Counted from the stretch's first letter, positions 8,934 to 18,589 are shown. The stretch: 64,000 bases of DNA from Methyloversatilis sp. (GCA_016791045.1 JAEUNO010000019.1:201532-265531), one strand, 5' to 3'. The notes: generated by a model not told the origin, from the sequence alone. Program-made: numbers and translations.

Positions 8934-8989
8934 CCCTCGCTTTAGCCGTATTTATTATGCGCCCGCAAGCTGAGACAAATCGGCGCACC
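8934..8989 (-). ncRNA. SAM-II-like riboswitch upstream of metX
   Basis: On the minus strand, helix P1 is formed by TGCGCC (8987-8982) and GGCGCA (8963-8958), enclosing a loop that begins GATTT. It is followed by AATAAATACGGCTAAA and a terminal GGG (about 8936-8934). These match the SAM-II consensus blocks I recall: CGCGC-UGAUUU, UGCAAGCGCG, AUAAAU, GCUAAA and GGG, in the same order and with near-identical spacing. Placement directly ahead of metX fits methionine feedback. A covariance-model search would confirm it. Confidence 0.85.
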
Positions 8990-9046
8990 ACACTGAACCC
9001 GCATTCTGGCGAAACGGGCGGGTTTGTCAATCTCGTGCCGGCTCGG

Positions 9047-9364
9047 TCAGAGGCTGACCGCGGTACCGCTGACGCACACCATCAGCATGCCGTTGTCGGC
9101 ACCGAGTACTTCGTAGTCGATGTCAATGCCGACGATGGCGTTGGCGCCGAGCTTTGCGGCGACCTCGCCCATCTCCGCCATCGCGGCTTCGCGCGCGTCC
9201 GCCAGGGTGCTTTCGTAGGCGCCGGCGCGGCCACCGACCACATTGCGGATGCTGGCGAACATGTCCTTGAAGATGTTGGCGCCGATGATGGCTTCACCGG
9301 TGACGACGCCGTAGTACTGACGGATCGGCCGGCCTTCGAGCGTCTGCGTGGTGGTCATCAGCAT
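9047..9364 (-). CDS. ybjQ: YbjQ (UPF0145) family protein
   Basis: 105 residues. The family core is clear: [38 protein letters not shown], and [17 protein letters not shown]. YbjQ proteins form pentamers and were once called heavy-metal-binding, but their function is not settled. The start at 9364 has AGGG upstream; ATG 9358 is an alternative. It lies 19 bp downstream of yebC on the same strand and may be transcribed with it. Confidence 0.88.
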   Translation of the reverse strand: MLMTTTQTLEGRPIRQYYGVVTGEAIIGANIFKDMFASIRNVVGGRAGAYESTLADAREAAMAEMGEVAAKLGANAIVGIDIDYEVLGADNGMLMVCVSGTAVSL

Positions 9365-9383
9365 GTGTCGTTTCCCTGGTTGG

Positions 9384-10112
9384 TCAGTCTTCGTCCATCA
9401 CGGCAGTGGTGTAGACGTCCTGCACATCGTCCAGACTGTCCAGGGCATCCAGAAGTTTCTGCATCCGGGCCGTATCGTCGCCGGTCAGGATGTTCTCGTT
9501 CAGCGGCTTCATCGTCACTTCGGCGAATTCAGGCTTGAAGCCGGCCTTTTCGAGCGCGTCCTTCACGGCGACGAAATCGTTCGGCGGGCTGAGCACTTCG
9601 ATCGAGCCGTCCTCGTTGCTGACCACGTCTTCGGCGCCCGCTTCCAGCGCAGCCTCCATCAGCGCGTCTTCCGGCGTGCCGGGCGCGAAGATGAACTGGC
9701 CGCAGTGCTTGAACATGAAGGCAACCGAGCCGTCGGTGCCCAGATTGCCGCCGTACTTCGAGAACGCGTGGCGAACGTCCGCCACGGTGCGTATGCGATT
9801 GTCGGTCAGGCAGTCGACCATGACCGCCGTACCGCCGATGCCGTAGCCCTCGTAGCGGATTTCCTCGTAACTCACGCCTTCGAGCTCTCCGGTGCCGCGC
9901 TTGATCGCGCGCTCGATGTTTTCGCCCGGCATGTTCTCCGCCTTGGCCTTGTCGACCGCCATGCGCAGGCGCGGGTTGAAGTTGGGGTCGCCGCCACCCA
10001 TGCGGGCGGCCACGGTGACTTCCTTGATCAGCTTGGTGAATACCTTGCCCCGCTTGGCGTCCTGCCGCCCCTTGCGGTGCTGGATATTGGCCCATTTCGA
10101 ATGACCTGCCAT
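9384..10112 (-). CDS. yebC: YebC/TACO1 family regulator
   Basis: 242 residues starting with the invariant [56 protein letters not shown] and [13 protein letters not shown] are also present, covering all three family domains. Members act as DNA-binding regulators or as translation factors that relieve ribosome stalling at polyproline. It is divergent from the porin operon, with about 145 bp between starts. Confidence 0.95.
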   Translation of the reverse strand: MAGHSKWANIQHRKGRQDAKRGKVFTKLIKEVTVAARMGGGDPNFNPRLRMAVDKAKAENMPGENIERAIKRGTGELEGVSYEEIRYEGYGIGGTAVMVDCLTDNRIRTVADVRHAFSKYGGNLGTDGSVAFMFKHCGQFIFAPGTPEDALMEAALEAGAEDVVSNEDGSIEVLSPPNDFVAVKDALEKAGFKPEFAEVTMKPLNENILTGDDTARMQKLLDALDSLDDVQDVYTTAVMDED

Positions 10113-10256
10113 GAATGACTTCCGTCCGTGTTGTGCGAGGCGTGATTTTAGTCGACAGCGTTGCTCGCGCACGCTCAAGTGGATCGCAGGGTACCCGTTA
10201 ACGCTGTTCGGGTAAGGCTTGCCACGCGCGGACCTTACGGACTTTTGCCTCGACGC

Positions 10257-11492
10257 ATGAAAACTCGACACTCGACAACCCTTCGCCTGCTTGCCCTTCT
10301 GCTGTCGCTGTCGGCCGGTACCGCCGCCGGCGCCGACGCCGACGCCGAAGAACCGGTCTGGCGCTTCGGCGGCTTCGGCACGGTGGGAGCCGGCTATCAC
10401 GGCAGCGACGGCCTCACCTATCGGCGCGACCTCGAACAGGCTGGCGGCCACGAGGGCGGCCGCCTCGGCTTTCGCGGCGACAGCCGGATCGGCGTGCAGG
10501 CCAGCGCAAGCTTCGATGCCCGCTGGTCAGCGCAGATCCAGAGCGTCAGCCGGCTCGACAGCGAAGGAAAATGGACGCCGCAGCTGTCCTGGACATTTCT
10601 GCGCTACACGCCCTCCGACACGCTGGACATGCGCATCGGCAGGCTGGGCGTGGACCTCTATCTCGATGGCGACTCGCGCCATGTCGGCTACGCCTTCACC
10701 ACCGTGCGACCCGCGCCTGAAGTGCTTGGCGTGGTCACGCAGGACCTGTTCGACGGCATCGACCTGACGCTGCGCCGGCCGGCCGGCGACGGCCTGCTCA
10801 GCCTGCGCCTGTATGGCGGCCACTCGCGCGGCGACCTGTCGCTGTATGGCAACCGCTTCCGGCCGTCGGATGCCCGCCGGCTCGGCGCCACGCTGGACTG
10901 GGTGAGCGACGGACTGACGCTGCGCGCCGCCTGGGGCGATACCTACACTTCGCACGATCGCGCATTGGCGCCGTTGGCCGCTGCGCTGGCTGCAGTGCCT
11001 GACGTGGTCGCGCAGCAGCGGGCCGCCCAGATCGACGCCTCGCATCACCTGACCTTCGCCGGTCTGGGCGCGCTGTACGAACGCGGCCCGTTCTCGGCCC
11101 AGGCGCTGTTCAGCTGGTCGCGTTTCTCGCAGTTTCCGACCTATCGCGGCAACGGCGCCAGCGTGCTGCTGGCCTATCGGGTCGGAGCATGGAAGCCCTA
11201 CATATCGTATTCAAGACTGTCCCTCGATCCACAGGAACAGCGCGACCTGTCCCTGCCCGTGCCGCTGGCCGGTCTGCAGGCGAGCTACGACCGGGCGGTC
11301 GACCGTCTGACGATGAACCAGCGCTCGATCGGTGTCGGCGTGCGGTACGATTTCGCGCGCAATTACGCCCTCAAGTTCCAGGTCGATCACATCGACGCGG
11401 CCCGATCAATGCTCATCGTCGACGCGCGCGGCATGGCGGCACGCGATGTCGGCATGACGCTCTATTCGGCCACACTGGATTTCGTGTTTTGA
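10257..11492 (+). CDS. Porin-like outer-membrane beta-barrel protein
   Basis: 411 residues. A signal peptide ([18 protein letters not shown]) is followed by alternating strands rich in Gly, Tyr and Arg, ending in [10 protein letters not shown], a classic outer-membrane C-terminal aromatic signature. Opening text such as [18 protein letters not shown] resembles porin-like proteins that accompany periplasmic phosphate-binding-like proteins in betaproteobacteria. The ATG at 10257 gives the signal peptide; an upstream in-frame start adds only a basic leader. Its stop overlaps the next gene by 4 bp. Confidence 0.75.
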   Translation: MKTRHSTTLRLLALLLSLSAGTAAGADADAEEPVWRFGGFGTVGAGYHGSDGLTYRRDLEQAGGHEGGRLGFRGDSRIGVQASASFDARWSAQIQSVSRLDSEGKWTPQLSWTFLRYTPSDTLDMRIGRLGVDLYLDGDSRHVGYAFTTVRPAPEVLGVVTQDLFDGIDLTLRRPAGDGLLSLRLYGGHSRGDLSLYGNRFRPSDARRLGATLDWVSDGLTLRAAWGDTYTSHDRALAPLAAALAAVPDVVAQQRAAQIDASHHLTFAGLGALYERGPFSAQALFSWSRFSQFPTYRGNGASVLLAYRVGAWKPYISYSRLSLDPQEQRDLSLPVPLAGLQASYDRAVDRLTMNQRSIGVGVRYDFARNYALKFQVDHIDAARSMLIVDARGMAARDVGMTLYSATLDFVF

Positions 11493-11923
11493 AGCCGGCT
11501 ACACTCAGGCCCACCCGTCTGCTGCTGGCGCTCTGGCTTGCGCTGTACGGCGCAGCGGCCGCTGCCCATGGCATCGCGGTGATCGTCAATCCCGACAGCG
11601 GTATCGACAGCATCAGCCGTGAAGAGGTGAGCCATCTTTTTCTTGGTCGCATCAAGCACCTGCTGCCCGGCACGCCGGCCCTGGTCATCGACACCGTGCC
11701 GTTGCGCCAGGCCTTCTATCAGTCGCTGGTGCGGCGGGGCATTCCGGAAATCGATGCCTACTGGGCACGCCTGCGTTTCTCCGGCCGCACCCAGCCGCCA
11801 CTGCAGATCGAGGATGCGGCCGTGGTGATCGAACGGGTCGCGCGAGACCGCAACGCCATCGGCTACATCAGTGGCGCCGTGGTCGATTCGCGCGTCAAAA
11901 CGGTGCTGCGCCTTGAGGACTGA
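11489..11923 (+). CDS. PstS-like periplasmic substrate-binding protein
   Basis: 144 residues, probably from the TTG at 11489 that overlaps the porin stop (TTGA). A signal peptide (LLLALWLALYGAAAAAHG) precedes a short PBP-like module: IAVIVNPDSGIDSISREEVS, HLFLGRIKHLLPG, and VARDRNAIGYISGAVVD. Such mini-PstS proteins lack the second lobe and may sense rather than transport phosphate or another anion. Its 3' end overlaps the diguanylate cyclase gene by 11 bp, which suggests it feeds a periplasmic signal to that enzyme (inference). Confidence 0.75.
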   Translation: MKPATLRPTRLLLALWLALYGAAAAAHGIAVIVNPDSGIDSISREEVSHLFLGRIKHLLPGTPALVIDTVPLRQAFYQSLVRRGIPEIDAYWARLRFSGRTQPPLQIEDAAVVIERVARDRNAIGYISGAVVDSRVKTVLRLED

Positions 11924-13541
11924 TCCGCTGACGCGCGCCCCGGACACCGGTGCCGGTACAGCGACGTCGCACCAGTTCGGTGCCAGCGTCGTCTGGCGCA
12001 CCACGCTGCTGATCCTGTTCTTTGCCGGACTGGTCGGCATCCTGGTCGCGCTGGCCAGCACGGTGATGGTGGCCCGCGAAGAGCGTCAGCGCATGCAGCA
12101 AAGTCTGGTCGAACTGATGGAAACGGTCGAGCGCACCGCCAGCGTGGCGGCCTTCGCCCGCGACGAGCAGCTGGCCAACGAGGTCGCGCGCGGACTGCTG
12201 CGCAACGGCACGGTGTCGCGGGTGGTCATCCGCGAAGGCAATAACGAACTGGCGGCGGTCGGCGAGGCCTCGGTCGATACGCGGACGGTGACACTGCCGG
12301 TGCTCACGCTGACGCTCGCGTCCCCCTTCGACCCGACGGAGCGGGTCGGCGATCTGCAGCTGTGGCCTGCCGGCGAGCGGATCGAGCACGACGCCGGGGC
12401 CTATTCGGGCTACATCGCCATCATTCTGCTGGTGCAGCTGGTCGTCGTCGTGCTGGCGGTCGCCTGGGTGGTGCTCAACGTGGTGACGCGTCCGGTCAAG
12501 AAGCTGTCCGACGACCTGCACCAGCTCAAGGTGGGCAGCGGCGAGCAGATCGTGCTGCCGCCCGGCCACCGGAACGACGAGATCGGCCGGCTGACCGAAG
12601 ACATCAACAACCTGATCGGCCGCACCGGTGATCTGCTGGCGGCTGAACGCGACATGCGGGCGCAGCGCGAGGAATCGGAACGCAAGTTCAGGCTGCTGTT
12701 CGAAAGCGCGCAGACCGGCATCTTCACCCTCGACGGCGAAGGCGTGCTGCATGACTGGAACCCGTGGTTTTCCCGCATGCTCGGCCTGCCGGCGCACGGT
12801 GACGCCGAGCGCCGCTATGCACTCGGAACGCTGCTGGGCGACGACACGTCGCGACTGGATGCGCTCATGGTGCGCGCGCTGAGCGACCAGCGTCCGGCCG
12901 CAGCCGATTTCGAAATGCCGCACGGTACGACGGGGTCGCTCTGGCTGCATCTGGTGCTCAATCCGATGCCCGGCAACCTGATGCAGGGCATCGTCAACGA
13001 CGTGACCGAACAGAAGCGGGCCGAAGCCAGTGCCATCGCCATGGCCGAGCGCGACCCGCTGACGGGTCTGCTGAACCGCCGCGGCATCGAACACCGGCTC
13101 GGCGATGCACTGGCCTCGCTGCGACCCGACTCGGGCCTGGCGCTGATGGTGGTCGATCTCGATGGCTTCAAGCAGGTCAATGACACCATGGGTCATGATG
13201 CCGGTGACCGCGTGCTGGTCGCTGCCGCGCGCCATCTCGAGGCGGTGGTTCGGCGCACCGATCTGGTGGCACGCATCGGCGGCGACGAATTCGTCGTCGT
13301 GCTGTGCGCGCTCGAGAGCGCCGACACCGCCCGCTTCATCGCATCCAAGATCGTCAGCACGCTGGCACGTCCGGTCGATTGCGGCGACGGCCAATCGGCC
13401 ACCATCGGCGCCAGCGTCGGTGTGGCCTACACGGCGACGCCGGCCGATGCGGCCGACAAGCTGATGCGCCGGGCCGACGACTCGATGTACGAAGCCAAGC
13501 GCGCCGGCAAGTCGCAGTTCCGCTTCGCGGCCGGGAGTTGA
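11913..13541 (+). CDS. Membrane diguanylate cyclase (HAMP-PAS-GGDEF)
   Basis: About 542 residues from the TTG at 11913; GTG and ATG alternatives exist nearby. Order: TM1 (LLILFFAGLVGILVALASTV), a periplasmic segment of about 100 residues, TM2 (IAIILLVQLVVVVLAVAWVV), HAMP, PAS (KFRLLFESAQTGIFTLDGEG) and GGDEF. The active-site loop RIGGDEFVVV is intact. RRTD five residues before it is a product-inhibition I-site (RxxD). It should make cyclic di-GMP from two GTP. Overlap with the PstS-like gene suggests the periplasmic domain receives its signal from that protein. Confidence 0.88.
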   Translation: MRTDPLTRAPDTGAGTATSHQFGASVVWRTTLLILFFAGLVGILVALASTVMVAREERQRMQQSLVELMETVERTASVAAFARDEQLANEVARGLLRNGTVSRVVIREGNNELAAVGEASVDTRTVTLPVLTLTLASPFDPTERVGDLQLWPAGERIEHDAGAYSGYIAIILLVQLVVVVLAVAWVVLNVVTRPVKKLSDDLHQLKVGSGEQIVLPPGHRNDEIGRLTEDINNLIGRTGDLLAAERDMRAQREESERKFRLLFESAQTGIFTLDGEGVLHDWNPWFSRMLGLPAHGDAERRYALGTLLGDDTSRLDALMVRALSDQRPAAADFEMPHGTTGSLWLHLVLNPMPGNLMQGIVNDVTEQKRAEASAIAMAERDPLTGLLNRRGIEHRLGDALASLRPDSGLALMVVDLDGFKQVNDTMGHDAGDRVLVAAARHLEAVVRRTDLVARIGGDEFVVVLCALESADTARFIASKIVSTLARPVDCGDGQSATIGASVGVAYTATPADAADKLMRRADDSMYEAKRAGKSQFRFAAGS

Positions 13542-13869
13542 CGGCCCCCTGGGTCGGGCGATTGCCCGACCCGCCCCCCGAGGGGGGCACGTCGCCTTGG
13601 GACGGCCCGGCGGCGACTTTGACGGCCCCCTGGGTCGGGCAATTGCCCGACCCGCCCCCCGAGGGGGGCACGTCGCCTTGGGGCGGCCCGGCGGCGACTT
13701 TGACGGCCCCCTGGGCCGGGCGATTGCCCGCCCCGCCCCCCGAGGGGGCACCTCGCCTTGGGGCGGCCCGGCGGCGACTTTGACGGCCCCCTGGGCCGGG
13801 CGATGCCCGCCCCGCCCCCCGAGGGGGGCACCTCGCCTTGGGGCGGCCCGGCGGCGACTTTGACGGCCC
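13538..13869. repeat. 80-81-bp tandem repeat array, 4 full copies plus a partial
   Basis: Units start at about 13538, 13619, 13700, 13780 and 13860 (the last partial), with spacings of 81, 81, 80 and 80 bp. Each unit holds two GC-rich inverted repeats: GGTCGGGC/GCCCGACC (degenerate in the later units) and GCCCCCCGAGGGGGGC. Each then carries the shared tail CGCCTTGGGGCGGCCCGG. The array begins at the stop codon of the cyclase gene and ends 100 bp before the HerA-like gene. Similar GC hairpin repeats occur between genes in other betaproteobacteria. The stacked hairpins may stop transcription or stabilise mRNA ends. Confidence 0.9.
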
Positions 13870-13966
13870 CTTCACCGACCTTCGCCCTGTCCCGCCGCAT
13901 CGGTCCTGCCAGCGGGGCAGCGTCCGCTGGTAGCATCGCGACATCCCTTCCGACGGACTTGAAGCC

Positions 13967-15493
13967 ATGGCCGATCCGCTCTACGTCGCCCGCTCGGGCG
14001 ATCTCTCGCTCGCCCTGCTGCCCAATATGGCGAATCGTCATGGACTGATCACCGGCGCCACCGGCACCGGCAAGACGGTGACGCTGCAATCCCTGGCCGA
14101 GCGCTTCTCCTATATAGGTACACCGGTTTTCATGGCCGACGTGAAGGGCGACCTGTCCGGCATGGCGGCGGCCGGTACCGTAAGCCCGAAACTGCAGCAG
14201 CGGCTCGACCTGCTCGGCATCACCGATTTCACGCCCTACCCGAGCCCGGTCTGCTTCTGGGACGTGTTCGGCCAGTCCGGTCATCCGATCCGCGCCACCG
14301 TCAGCGACATGGGCCCGCTGCTGCTCGCCCGCCTGCTCGGCCTCAACGACACCCAGACCGGGGTGCTGACCATCGTGTTCAAGGTGGCCGACGATCACGG
14401 CCTGCTGCTGCTCGACATGAAGGATCTGCGGGCGCTGGTGCAGCACGTCGGCGACAACGCGGCGCAGTTCAAGACGCAGTACGGCAATGTATCGACCGCG
14501 TCGATCGGTGCCATCCAGCGCGGCCTGCTGACGCTGGAGGAACAGGGCGCCGACCGCTTCTTCGGCGAGCCCATGCTCGACATCGCCGACCTGATGACGC
14601 ACGACGAACACGGTCGCGGCACCATCAATGTGCTGGCGGCCGACCAGCTGTACAACTCGCCCAAGCTGTACTCCACCTTCCTGCTCTGGCTGCTGGCGGA
14701 ACTGTTCGAACAGCTGCCGGAAGTCGGCGACATGGACAAGCCGAAGCTCGTGTTCTTCTTCGACGAGGCGCACCTGCTGTTCAACGATGCGCCGCCGGCG
14801 CTGCTGGAAAAGATCGAACAGGTGGTGCGGCTGATCCGCTCCAAGGGTGTCGGGGTGTATTTCGTGACGCAGAACCCGCTCGACGTCCCGGACACCGTGC
14901 TCGGCCAGCTCGGCAACCGCGTGCAGCACGCGCTGCGCGCTTTCACGCCGCGCGACCAGAAGGCGGTCAAGACGGCCGCGCAGACCATGCGCGCCAATCC
15001 GAAGTTCGACGCCGAACAGGCCATCATGGAACTGGGCACCGGCGAGGCGCTGGTGTCCTTCCTCGACGAAAAGGGCCGGCCTTCGGTGGTCGAGCGCGCG
15101 TTCGTGCTGCCGCCGGCATCACGTCTCGGCCCGCTGACCGAGGCCGAGCGTGCAGCCATCATCCAGCACTCGCCGATGCGCGGTCGCTACGAACAGACGC
15201 TGGACCGCGAATCCGCCTACGAAAAGCTGACCGCGTCGGTGGCCGCCGGCACATCGGCGACGCCGTCATCCACCGCGTCGGCACCCACTGCCGGCACGCC
15301 CGCCGCAGGCGAAGGCGGCCTGCTCGGCGGTCTGAACGATCTGGTGTTCGGCTCGACCGGGCCGCGCGGCGGCCAGCGCGACGGCATTGCGCAGATGGCG
15401 GCCAAGACGGTCGCGCGCACCATCGCGAGTTCGGTCGGCCGCGAAATCATGCGCGGCGTGCTCGGCTCCATCCTCGGCGGGCGACGCAAATAG
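13967..15493 (+). CDS. HerA/YjgR-like ATPase (DUF853)
   Basis: 508 residues. Walker A is [10 protein letters not shown] near residue 30, and Walker B is [14 protein letters not shown] near residue 265. The YjgR hallmark [14 protein letters not shown] is present, as is [17 protein letters not shown] low-complexity Ala/Thr/Gly stretch precedes a basic C-terminus. The family consists of HerA-type helicase/ATPases of unclear role. The ATG at 13967 gives the usual N-terminus [12 protein letters not shown]. Its TAG stop overlaps the proposed ATA start of the next gene by two bases. Confidence 0.88.
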   Translation: MADPLYVARSGDLSLALLPNMANRHGLITGATGTGKTVTLQSLAERFSYIGTPVFMADVKGDLSGMAAAGTVSPKLQQRLDLLGITDFTPYPSPVCFWDVFGQSGHPIRATVSDMGPLLLARLLGLNDTQTGVLTIVFKVADDHGLLLLDMKDLRALVQHVGDNAAQFKTQYGNVSTASIGAIQRGLLTLEEQGADRFFGEPMLDIADLMTHDEHGRGTINVLAADQLYNSPKLYSTFLLWLLAELFEQLPEVGDMDKPKLVFFFDEAHLLFNDAPPALLEKIEQVVRLIRSKGVGVYFVTQNPLDVPDTVLGQLGNRVQHALRAFTPRDQKAVKTAAQTMRANPKFDAEQAIMELGTGEALVSFLDEKGRPSVVERAFVLPPASRLGPLTEAERAAIIQHSPMRGRYEQTLDRESAYEKLTASVAAGTSATPSSTASAPTAGTPAAGEGGLLGGLNDLVFGSTGPRGGQRDGIAQMAAKTVARTIASSVGREIMRGVLGSILGGRRK

Positions 15494-16389
15494 CCGCACC
15501 ACCTGCCGCCGCGGACGCCCGGCTGGGCATCTGGCTGGCCGTCATCGCGTCGGCCGGATTTTCGCTGAAGGCCATCCTGGCCAAGCTGGCCTATCCATAT
15601 GGCGTCGACCCGGTGACGCTGGTGGCGCTGCGCATGCTGCTGTCGGCGCCGGTGTTCATCGTCGTCGCGTGGCGCGAAGCGGCGCGCGGCGCACCGCTCA
15701 CCGCACGTGACTGGGGCACGGTCATCGTGCTCGGCCTGTTCGGCTACTACGGCGCCAGCATGCTCGACTTCTACGGCCTGCTCTACATCTCCGCCGGGCT
15801 GGAACGTCTGGTGCTGTTCACCTACCCGACGCTGACGCTGCTGATCGGCTGGCTGGCGCAGGACCGGCGCATCACGCCGCGCGAAATCGTCGCCAGCCTG
15901 CTGTGCTATGGCGGCATCGCACTGGCCGTGGTGCACGACATCGAAGTCAGCGGCGAAGCGGCCACCATTGCGCTCGGCTGCCTGCTGGTGTTCGGTTCGG
16001 CACTCAGTTTCGCGATCTACCTGACCGGGGCGGCCGCACCGATCCGCAAGCTCGGCGCGACGCGCTTTTCCGCGCTGGCGACGCTGGTGTCCACAGTGGC
16101 GGTCGGCATTCACTTCACCGCTGTGCGGCCGTTCGACGCGCTGGCGCAACCGGCGCCGGTGTGGTGGCTGGCCGCTGCGATGGCCCTGTTCGCCACCGTG
16201 CTGCCGGTATTCCTGCAGTCTGCCGCGATCCGCCGCATGGGGGCGCAGACCGCCGCGCTGGTCGGCAGCACCGGTCCGGTCATCACGGTGTTCCTTGCCT
16301 GGTGGCTGCTCGCCGAGCCGGTGGCGGGCCTGCAGCTTGCCGGCACGGTGCTGGTCGTGGCGGGCGTGCTGTGGGTCGGGCGCCGCTGA
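15490..16389 (+). CDS. EamA/DMT family transporter, non-canonical start
   Basis: About 299 residues with ten predicted TM segments in two EamA repeats (for example [20 protein letters not shown] at the start and [20 protein letters not shown] near the end). The first ATG, GTG or TTG in frame is the GTG at 15613, which would delete the first helix. Upstream, the frame is open and encodes a normal EamA N-terminus but offers only ATA (15490), CTG (15523) or ATC (15529). ATA is chosen because it overlaps the preceding stop as ATAG and gives the expected length. Probable exporter of a small metabolite; substrate unknown. Confidence 0.72.
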   Translation: MAAPPAAADARLGIWLAVIASAGFSLKAILAKLAYPYGVDPVTLVALRMLLSAPVFIVVAWREAARGAPLTARDWGTVIVLGLFGYYGASMLDFYGLLYISAGLERLVLFTYPTLTLLIGWLAQDRRITPREIVASLLCYGGIALAVVHDIEVSGEAATIALGCLLVFGSALSFAIYLTGAAAPIRKLGATRFSALATLVSTVAVGIHFTAVRPFDALAQPAPVWWLAAAMALFATVLPVFLQSAAIRRMGAQTAALVGSTGPVITVFLAWWLLAEPVAGLQLAGTVLVVAGVLWVGRR

Positions 16390-16440
16390 AAAATGCGCCG
16401 GATGGCATGCTGTAGCCTTTCTCCTTCACCGGTGCGCACC

Positions 16441-16995
16441 ATGACTGTCCGTCTTCCGCTTTACGCCGTGCGCTGCCTCGCGGCACTGTGCTGCCTGCTG
16501 CCGGGCCTCGCCGCAGCCGAGCTTTTCGACTGCCGTTCGGTCGATCCGCGCAATATGAACAACACGCTGAATGACGGACGCCTTGTCGAGGGGACGAACA
16601 TCGTTGATGCACTGTGCGTGCTGGCGGAACAGGAAGGCGTCATCGCACGCGACCCGTGCCTGAAGAACCCGAACGCACGCATGAAGGCGGCGGCGCGCTT
16701 CCGCTGTTTCGCACCCGGCAATGACGGCGACCGGCGCAGCGCGCCCGCACCTGGCTCGAACAAGGTGTTCGGTGGCACGCCAGCCGCGTCGGGGCAGCCC
16801 GGCGACAATCCGATGAATCCGACCCGCGCGGAGCTGGCCGCCTGCAAGGCGGAAACCGAAAGCTGTCGTGCGGCCTGTCAGGCGCAGCACAACAACCCGG
16901 ACGCATTCAATTACATCCGCTGCATGCAGCCGTGCGAGGTGGCGCGCGCAACGTGCCAGAACAACCGGATGCGCGAGCGCCTGAAGCTCGACTGA
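16441..16995 (+). CDS. Secreted Cys-rich hypothetical protein
   Basis: 184 residues with a clear signal peptide (LAALCCLLPGLAAAELFD). The mature part holds ten cysteines. The last six form two mirrored groups, CKAETESCRAAC (Cx6Cx3C) and CMQPCEVARATC (Cx3Cx6C), in helical sequence about 15 residues apart. This suggests a disulphide-stapled helical hairpin in the periplasm. A Gly/Pro/Ser-rich linker separates it from the N-terminal part. No family is recognised. An upstream ATG at 16393 would bury the signal sequence and is not preferred. Confidence 0.7.
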   Translation: MTVRLPLYAVRCLAALCCLLPGLAAAELFDCRSVDPRNMNNTLNDGRLVEGTNIVDALCVLAEQEGVIARDPCLKNPNARMKAAARFRCFAPGNDGDRRSAPAPGSNKVFGGTPAASGQPGDNPMNPTRAELAACKAETESCRAACQAQHNNPDAFNYIRCMQPCEVARATCQNNRMRERLKLD

Positions 16996-17005
16996 ACCCG
17001 GCAGC

Positions 17006-18589
17006 TCAGGCAGCGATGGACGGCAGACTCGTTTCGGTGTCGCCCAGCGTGAAGCAGAGGGTGGCGCCGGCGCCCGGCTCGGAACGCGCCCAGACACGGC
17101 CATTGTGGCGACGGATGATGCGCTGGACGAGCGCCAGACCGATGCCGGTGCCGTCGAACTCGCCGTCGCGGTGCAGCCGGTTGAACGGATGGAACAGCTT
17201 GTCGGCATGTGCCATGTCGAAGCCGACGCCGTTGTCCCGCACGTAGATCACGGCCTGCTGGCCCTTGCCTTCACTGCCGACTTCGATCTGCGCGTGCGCC
17301 GTCGGGGCGGAGAATTTCCATGCATTGCGCAGCAGATTGTCGAGCACGATGCGCAGCAAGCCGACGTCACCGGCGACCAGCAGCCCGGGCTGTATGCGGA
17401 TGTCGCACTGGCGCGACGGCTCGGCATTGCGCAGCACGTCGGCGATGTCCTGTGCCAGCGCGCTCAGGTCGACTGGCTGGCGCTGCAGCGGCAGGCGTGT
17501 GACACGTGCCAGTTCCAGCAGGTCGTCGACCAGATGTTCCATGCGCAGCGCGGCGCGCAGGATGCGCTGCAGCGAATCGCGCGCGCTGTCCGGCAGGCCG
17601 GTCACGCCGGGGCTGTTCAGTTCGGTGTCGAGCACGCTGGCGAAGCCGTGGATCGCACGCAGCGGCCCGCGCAGGTCGTGCGACACCGAATAGCTGAAGC
17701 TTTCCAGTTCTTCGAATGCGGCCTTCAGGCTTGCGGTGCGGCTGCGCACCCGCTCGTCGAGCTCCTGATTGAGCGCGCGCAGTTCCTCTTCGGCGCGCAC
17801 CTGCCGGCTGACATCGCGCGCACTGCCGCGGTAACCCGCGATGTGGCCTGTGGCATCGCGCCAGGGGCGGGCGGACAGCGCCATGATGCGCACGCTGCCG
17901 TCCTGCTGGCGCCAGTCGATCACGACATCGCGGAAGCTGCGCACCTCGCGCGCCAGCTGGGCCGGATCGTCCGGCCGCGGCAGGCCGGGCCGGCGCATCG
18001 CGAACAGGCCGTTCAGCGTGAGCCCGCGCAGCGGCCAGGCGCCGTCCGAGGTATGCACGATGACGCCGTCCATGTCGGTTTCCCAGAACCAGTCGGCCGC
18101 CGCTTCGGCGAAATCGCGCAGCCGCGTACGTTCCGCCTCCAGCTCGGTGATCTTCTTGTCCAGCTTGTCGCGCAGGCGCTCGGCGTACAGCGCGTCGGCG
18201 TCGGACGGGACCGGCCGGATCGCATTGCGGCTCGCGGCCGATTCCAGCTCGAGGATGAGCTTGTCGATTTCGCACGGCTTGACCAGGAACAGGTCGGCGC
18301 CGAGCTGGTAGGCCAGTTCCTCGTCGCGCCGGTCGGTGAAGGTGGCGGTGTAGAACACGAACGGGACGCCCGACAGCTGAGGGTGGGCCCGCACTGCGCG
18401 GCACAGGCCGTAGCCATCGAGTTCCGGCATCAGGATGTCCGACACGATGAGGTCGGGCGTGCCGGCCAGTGCCAGTTCGAGGGCCTGCCGGCCGTCCGGC
18501 GCGGCCTGCACCCGGTGGCCCCGCGCTTCCAGCGCCGTGCTGAGCATCAGGCGGGAGTTCTCGTCGTCTTCGGCGATCAGTATGTGCAT
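17006..18589 (-). CDS. Receiver-PAS-histidine kinase
   Basis: 527 residues. An N-terminal receiver domain (LIAEDDENSRLML, phospho-acceptor in LIVSDILMPELDG, Lys in FLVKP) is followed by a coiled coil, a PAS domain (about 160-280) and a HisKA domain with SYSVSHDLRGPLRAIHGF. The C-terminus is an HATPase (DNLLRNAWKFS, DNGVGFD, GTGIGLALV). The H-box is of the bacteriophytochrome-like type. The start is fixed by an ATGA overlap with the receiver-only gene upstream. With its two upstream partners it probably forms one signalling module. Confidence 0.88.
   Translation of the reverse strand: MHILIAEDDENSRLMLSTALEARGHRVQAAPDGRQALELALAGTPDLIVSDILMPELDGYGLCRAVRAHPQLSGVPFVFYTATFTDRRDEELAYQLGADLFLVKPCEIDKLILELESAASRNAIRPVPSDADALYAERLRDKLDKKITELEAERTRLRDFAEAAADWFWETDMDGVIVHTSDGAWPLRGLTLNGLFAMRRPGLPRPDDPAQLAREVRSFRDVVIDWRQQDGSVRIMALSARPWRDATGHIAGYRGSARDVSRQVRAEEELRALNQELDERVRSRTASLKAAFEELESFSYSVSHDLRGPLRAIHGFASVLDTELNSPGVTGLPDSARDSLQRILRAALRMEHLVDDLLELARVTRLPLQRQPVDLSALAQDIADVLRNAEPSRQCDIRIQPGLLVAGDVGLLRIVLDNLLRNAWKFSAPTAHAQIEVGSEGKGQQAVIYVRDNGVGFDMAHADKLFHPFNRLHRDGEFDGTGIGLALVQRIIRRHNGRVWARSEPGAGATLCFTLGDTETSLPSIAA

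Noticed and set aside
11895-13751. 618-aa open frame on the minus strand
   Set aside because: It lies opposite the diguanylate cyclase gene and continues into the hairpin repeats; there is no family sequence.
15613-16389. GTG at 15613 as the EamA start
   Set aside because: It removes the first TM helix, although the upstream frame is open and encodes one.
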